Origin: Alphaproteobacteria bacterium
GTDB lineage: Bacteria; Pseudomonadota; Alphaproteobacteria; Rhizobiales; Aestuariivirgaceae
Assembly: GCA_024639035.1 (NCBI GenBank)
Contig: JAHEJE010000165.1
Location: 1-6,903, forward strand
Direction: 5' to 3'
DNA length: 6,903 bases
Shown piece after piece: positions 6,466-6,903 of this stretch; the stretch's first letter is position 1; every line of letters begins with the position of its first letter. The position numbers were made by a program, and so were the translations under genes. A model generated the notes under the pieces. The model was given only the letters and a program-made list of their open reading frames with translations. It searched no databases and was not told where the DNA came from.

Positions 6466-6469
6466 CTCC
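6466..6469 (-). promoter_or_regulatory. Ribosome binding site that sets the OmpA-gene start
   Basis: On the minus strand, GGAG is followed by 6 bases and then the ATG whose first base is 6459. The alternative ATG at 6474 lies upstream of this GGAG and has no purine tract of its own, so the shorter protein is preferred. Confidence 0.6.
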
Positions 6470-6561
6470 ACCATTCAGTTTGCGAGCTTGCTGATCTTAG
6501 ACGAGTTCTCCGTTGGATAGAACCGCCTCAACCGCTAATCCTGCCAGCGGGCGCTCGACAC

Positions 6562-6582
6562 ATTGCCGGCAATTTCCGGGAA
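6562..6582. repeat. Two abutting palindromes
   Basis: ATTGCCGGCAAT (6562-6573) is a perfect 12-bp palindrome. It is directly followed by TTCCGGGAA (6574-6582), a perfect dyad with one central base. They lie about 100-125 bp upstream of the OmpA-gene start and could be a regulator site. No family is assigned. Confidence 0.45.
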
Positions 6583-6639
6583 CAGTAACCGAGCCGATCT
6601 GGACGCTATCGGTGCAAACAGTCCATACAGAACAGAATA

Positions 6640-6652
6640 CTTGATTATCAAG
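6640..6652. repeat. 13-bp palindrome CTTGATTATCAAG
   Basis: The arms CTTGAT and ATCAAG are perfectly complementary around a single T. The dyad lies in an A+T-rich part of the divergent region, 10 bp before the candidate plus-strand -35 element. The half sites recall FNR/FixK boxes, but the spacing (1 instead of 4) is wrong for that family. Confidence 0.45.
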
Positions 6653-6661
6653 CGCGCATTT

Positions 6662-6689
6662 TTCACAGTGGGTCTCCAGGAAATACGAT
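6662..6689 (+). promoter_or_regulatory. Candidate sigma-70 promoter for the partial ORF
   Basis: TTCACA (6662-6667) matches five of six -35 consensus bases, and TACGAT (6684-6689) matches four of six -10 bases, with a 16-bp spacer. It lies about 100 bp upstream of the ATG at 6790 and follows the 6640-6652 palindrome. This is a pattern match only. Confidence 0.32.
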
Positions 6690-6789
6690 AGATATGACGA
6701 CGCACCATTGCTAGGCGGCGCGGTCGGTCCGGCCAGCGAGGGCGTGATGTGCAAAACGACAACCACAGGACTTCGAGGGCGGTAGCCGC

Positions 6790-6903
6790 ATGAGCATGAT
6801 TCTCGCGCAAGCATCGGACGAAACGCCGGTTCCGTCCGGCGGCAGTTCGGACGCCACGTCTGAACTTGCCGCAAGCAAGGCAGAGCTTGCCGCGCAAAAG
6901 GCT
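6790..6903 (+). CDS. Hypothetical Ala-rich protein, N-terminal part (partial)
   Basis: An open frame of 38 codons runs off the window end. It begins MSMILAQASDETPVPSGG and continues with Ala, Glu, Lys and Gln-rich sequence ending ELAASKAELAAQKA, which looks like the start of a helical or coiled-coil segment. A purine-rich GAGGG (6775-6779) lies 10 bases before ATG 6790; ATG 6796 is an alternative start. There is no signal peptide or recognised domain in the visible part, and no product can be named. The coding call rests on the start context, the compositional bias and the preceding candidate promoter. Confidence 0.5.
   Translation, partial: MSMILAQASDETPVPSGGSSDATSELAASKAELAAQKA

Larger units (their letters stand above)
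6460..6789. other. Gene-less divergent intergenic region, about 330 bp
   Basis: This region lies between the minus-strand OmpA-domain gene and the plus-strand partial ORF, so it should hold promoters for both directions. Open frames exist on the minus strand across it, but they lack recognisable motifs and credible composition. What can be seen is a set of short palindromes (6562-6582 and 6640-6652), a candidate plus-strand promoter (6662-6689) and lower G+C content than the neighbouring genes. No tRNA or riboswitch was recognised. Confidence 0.6.

Noticed and set aside
5218..6588. A 456-codon plus-strand open frame over the isomerase and OmpA genes
   Set aside because: It shows no domain motif, and the minus-strand genes with strong family signatures account for the sequence.
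6641..6651. FNR/FixK box (TTGAT...ATCAA)
   Set aside because: The half sites are present, but they are separated by one base rather than the four that the family requires.
6497..6897. Two overlapping minus-strand open frames of 120-125 codons in the divergent region
   Set aside because: They overlap each other, have odd Cys/Arg/Trp-rich composition, no motifs and no good ribosome sites. One also runs opposite the more plausible plus-strand ORF at 6790.

Overview
The window looks like chromosomal DNA of a high-GC alphaproteobacterium, most likely of the order Hyphomicrobiales (Rhizobiales). The order greA - trxB - LysR, the LsrB/VtlR-like sequence of the regulator and the strong G/C third-position bias support this. 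No genus can be named from the sequence alone.

Layout. (1) Plus strand, 1-2151: the 3' end of greA (transcript cleavage factor), a 160-bp spacer with a perfect 10-bp inverted repeat, trxB (thioredoxin reductase) starting at a GTG, and 36 bp later a LysR-type regulator of the LsrB/VtlR group. (2) Minus strand, 2164-4956: two secreted RTX proteins in one orientation. The upstream gene (3910-4956) encodes a calcium-binding RTX protein with an uncharacterised N-terminal module. The downstream gene (2164-3816) encodes a class 3 / family I.3-like lipase fused to 16 RTX nonapeptides. Their last 65 residues align without gaps (34 identities), so they probably share one type I secretion signal and one exporter, which is not in the window. 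(3) Minus strand, 5050-6459: an exported OmpA-domain peptidoglycan-binding protein followed by a hydroxypyruvate-isomerase-family TIM barrel enzyme, with a hairpin at the junction. (4) 6460-6789: a 330-bp gene-less divergent region with several palindromes and a possible promoter. (5) 6790-6903: the start of an Ala-rich plus-strand ORF cut by the window edge.

How the genes fit together: greA/trxB/lsrB is a conserved housekeeping and redox-regulation block. The RTX pair looks like an accessory secretion-cargo cassette placed tail to tail against it, only 12 bp from the lsrB stop. The OmpA/isomerase pair has no obvious shared pathway. No mobile element, CRISPR array, tRNA or rRNA was seen. The points most worth a second look are the shared RTX tail and orphan cargo pair, the unknown N-terminal module of the smaller RTX protein, the absence of cysteine from the LsrB-like regulator, and the dyads in the two intergenic regions.
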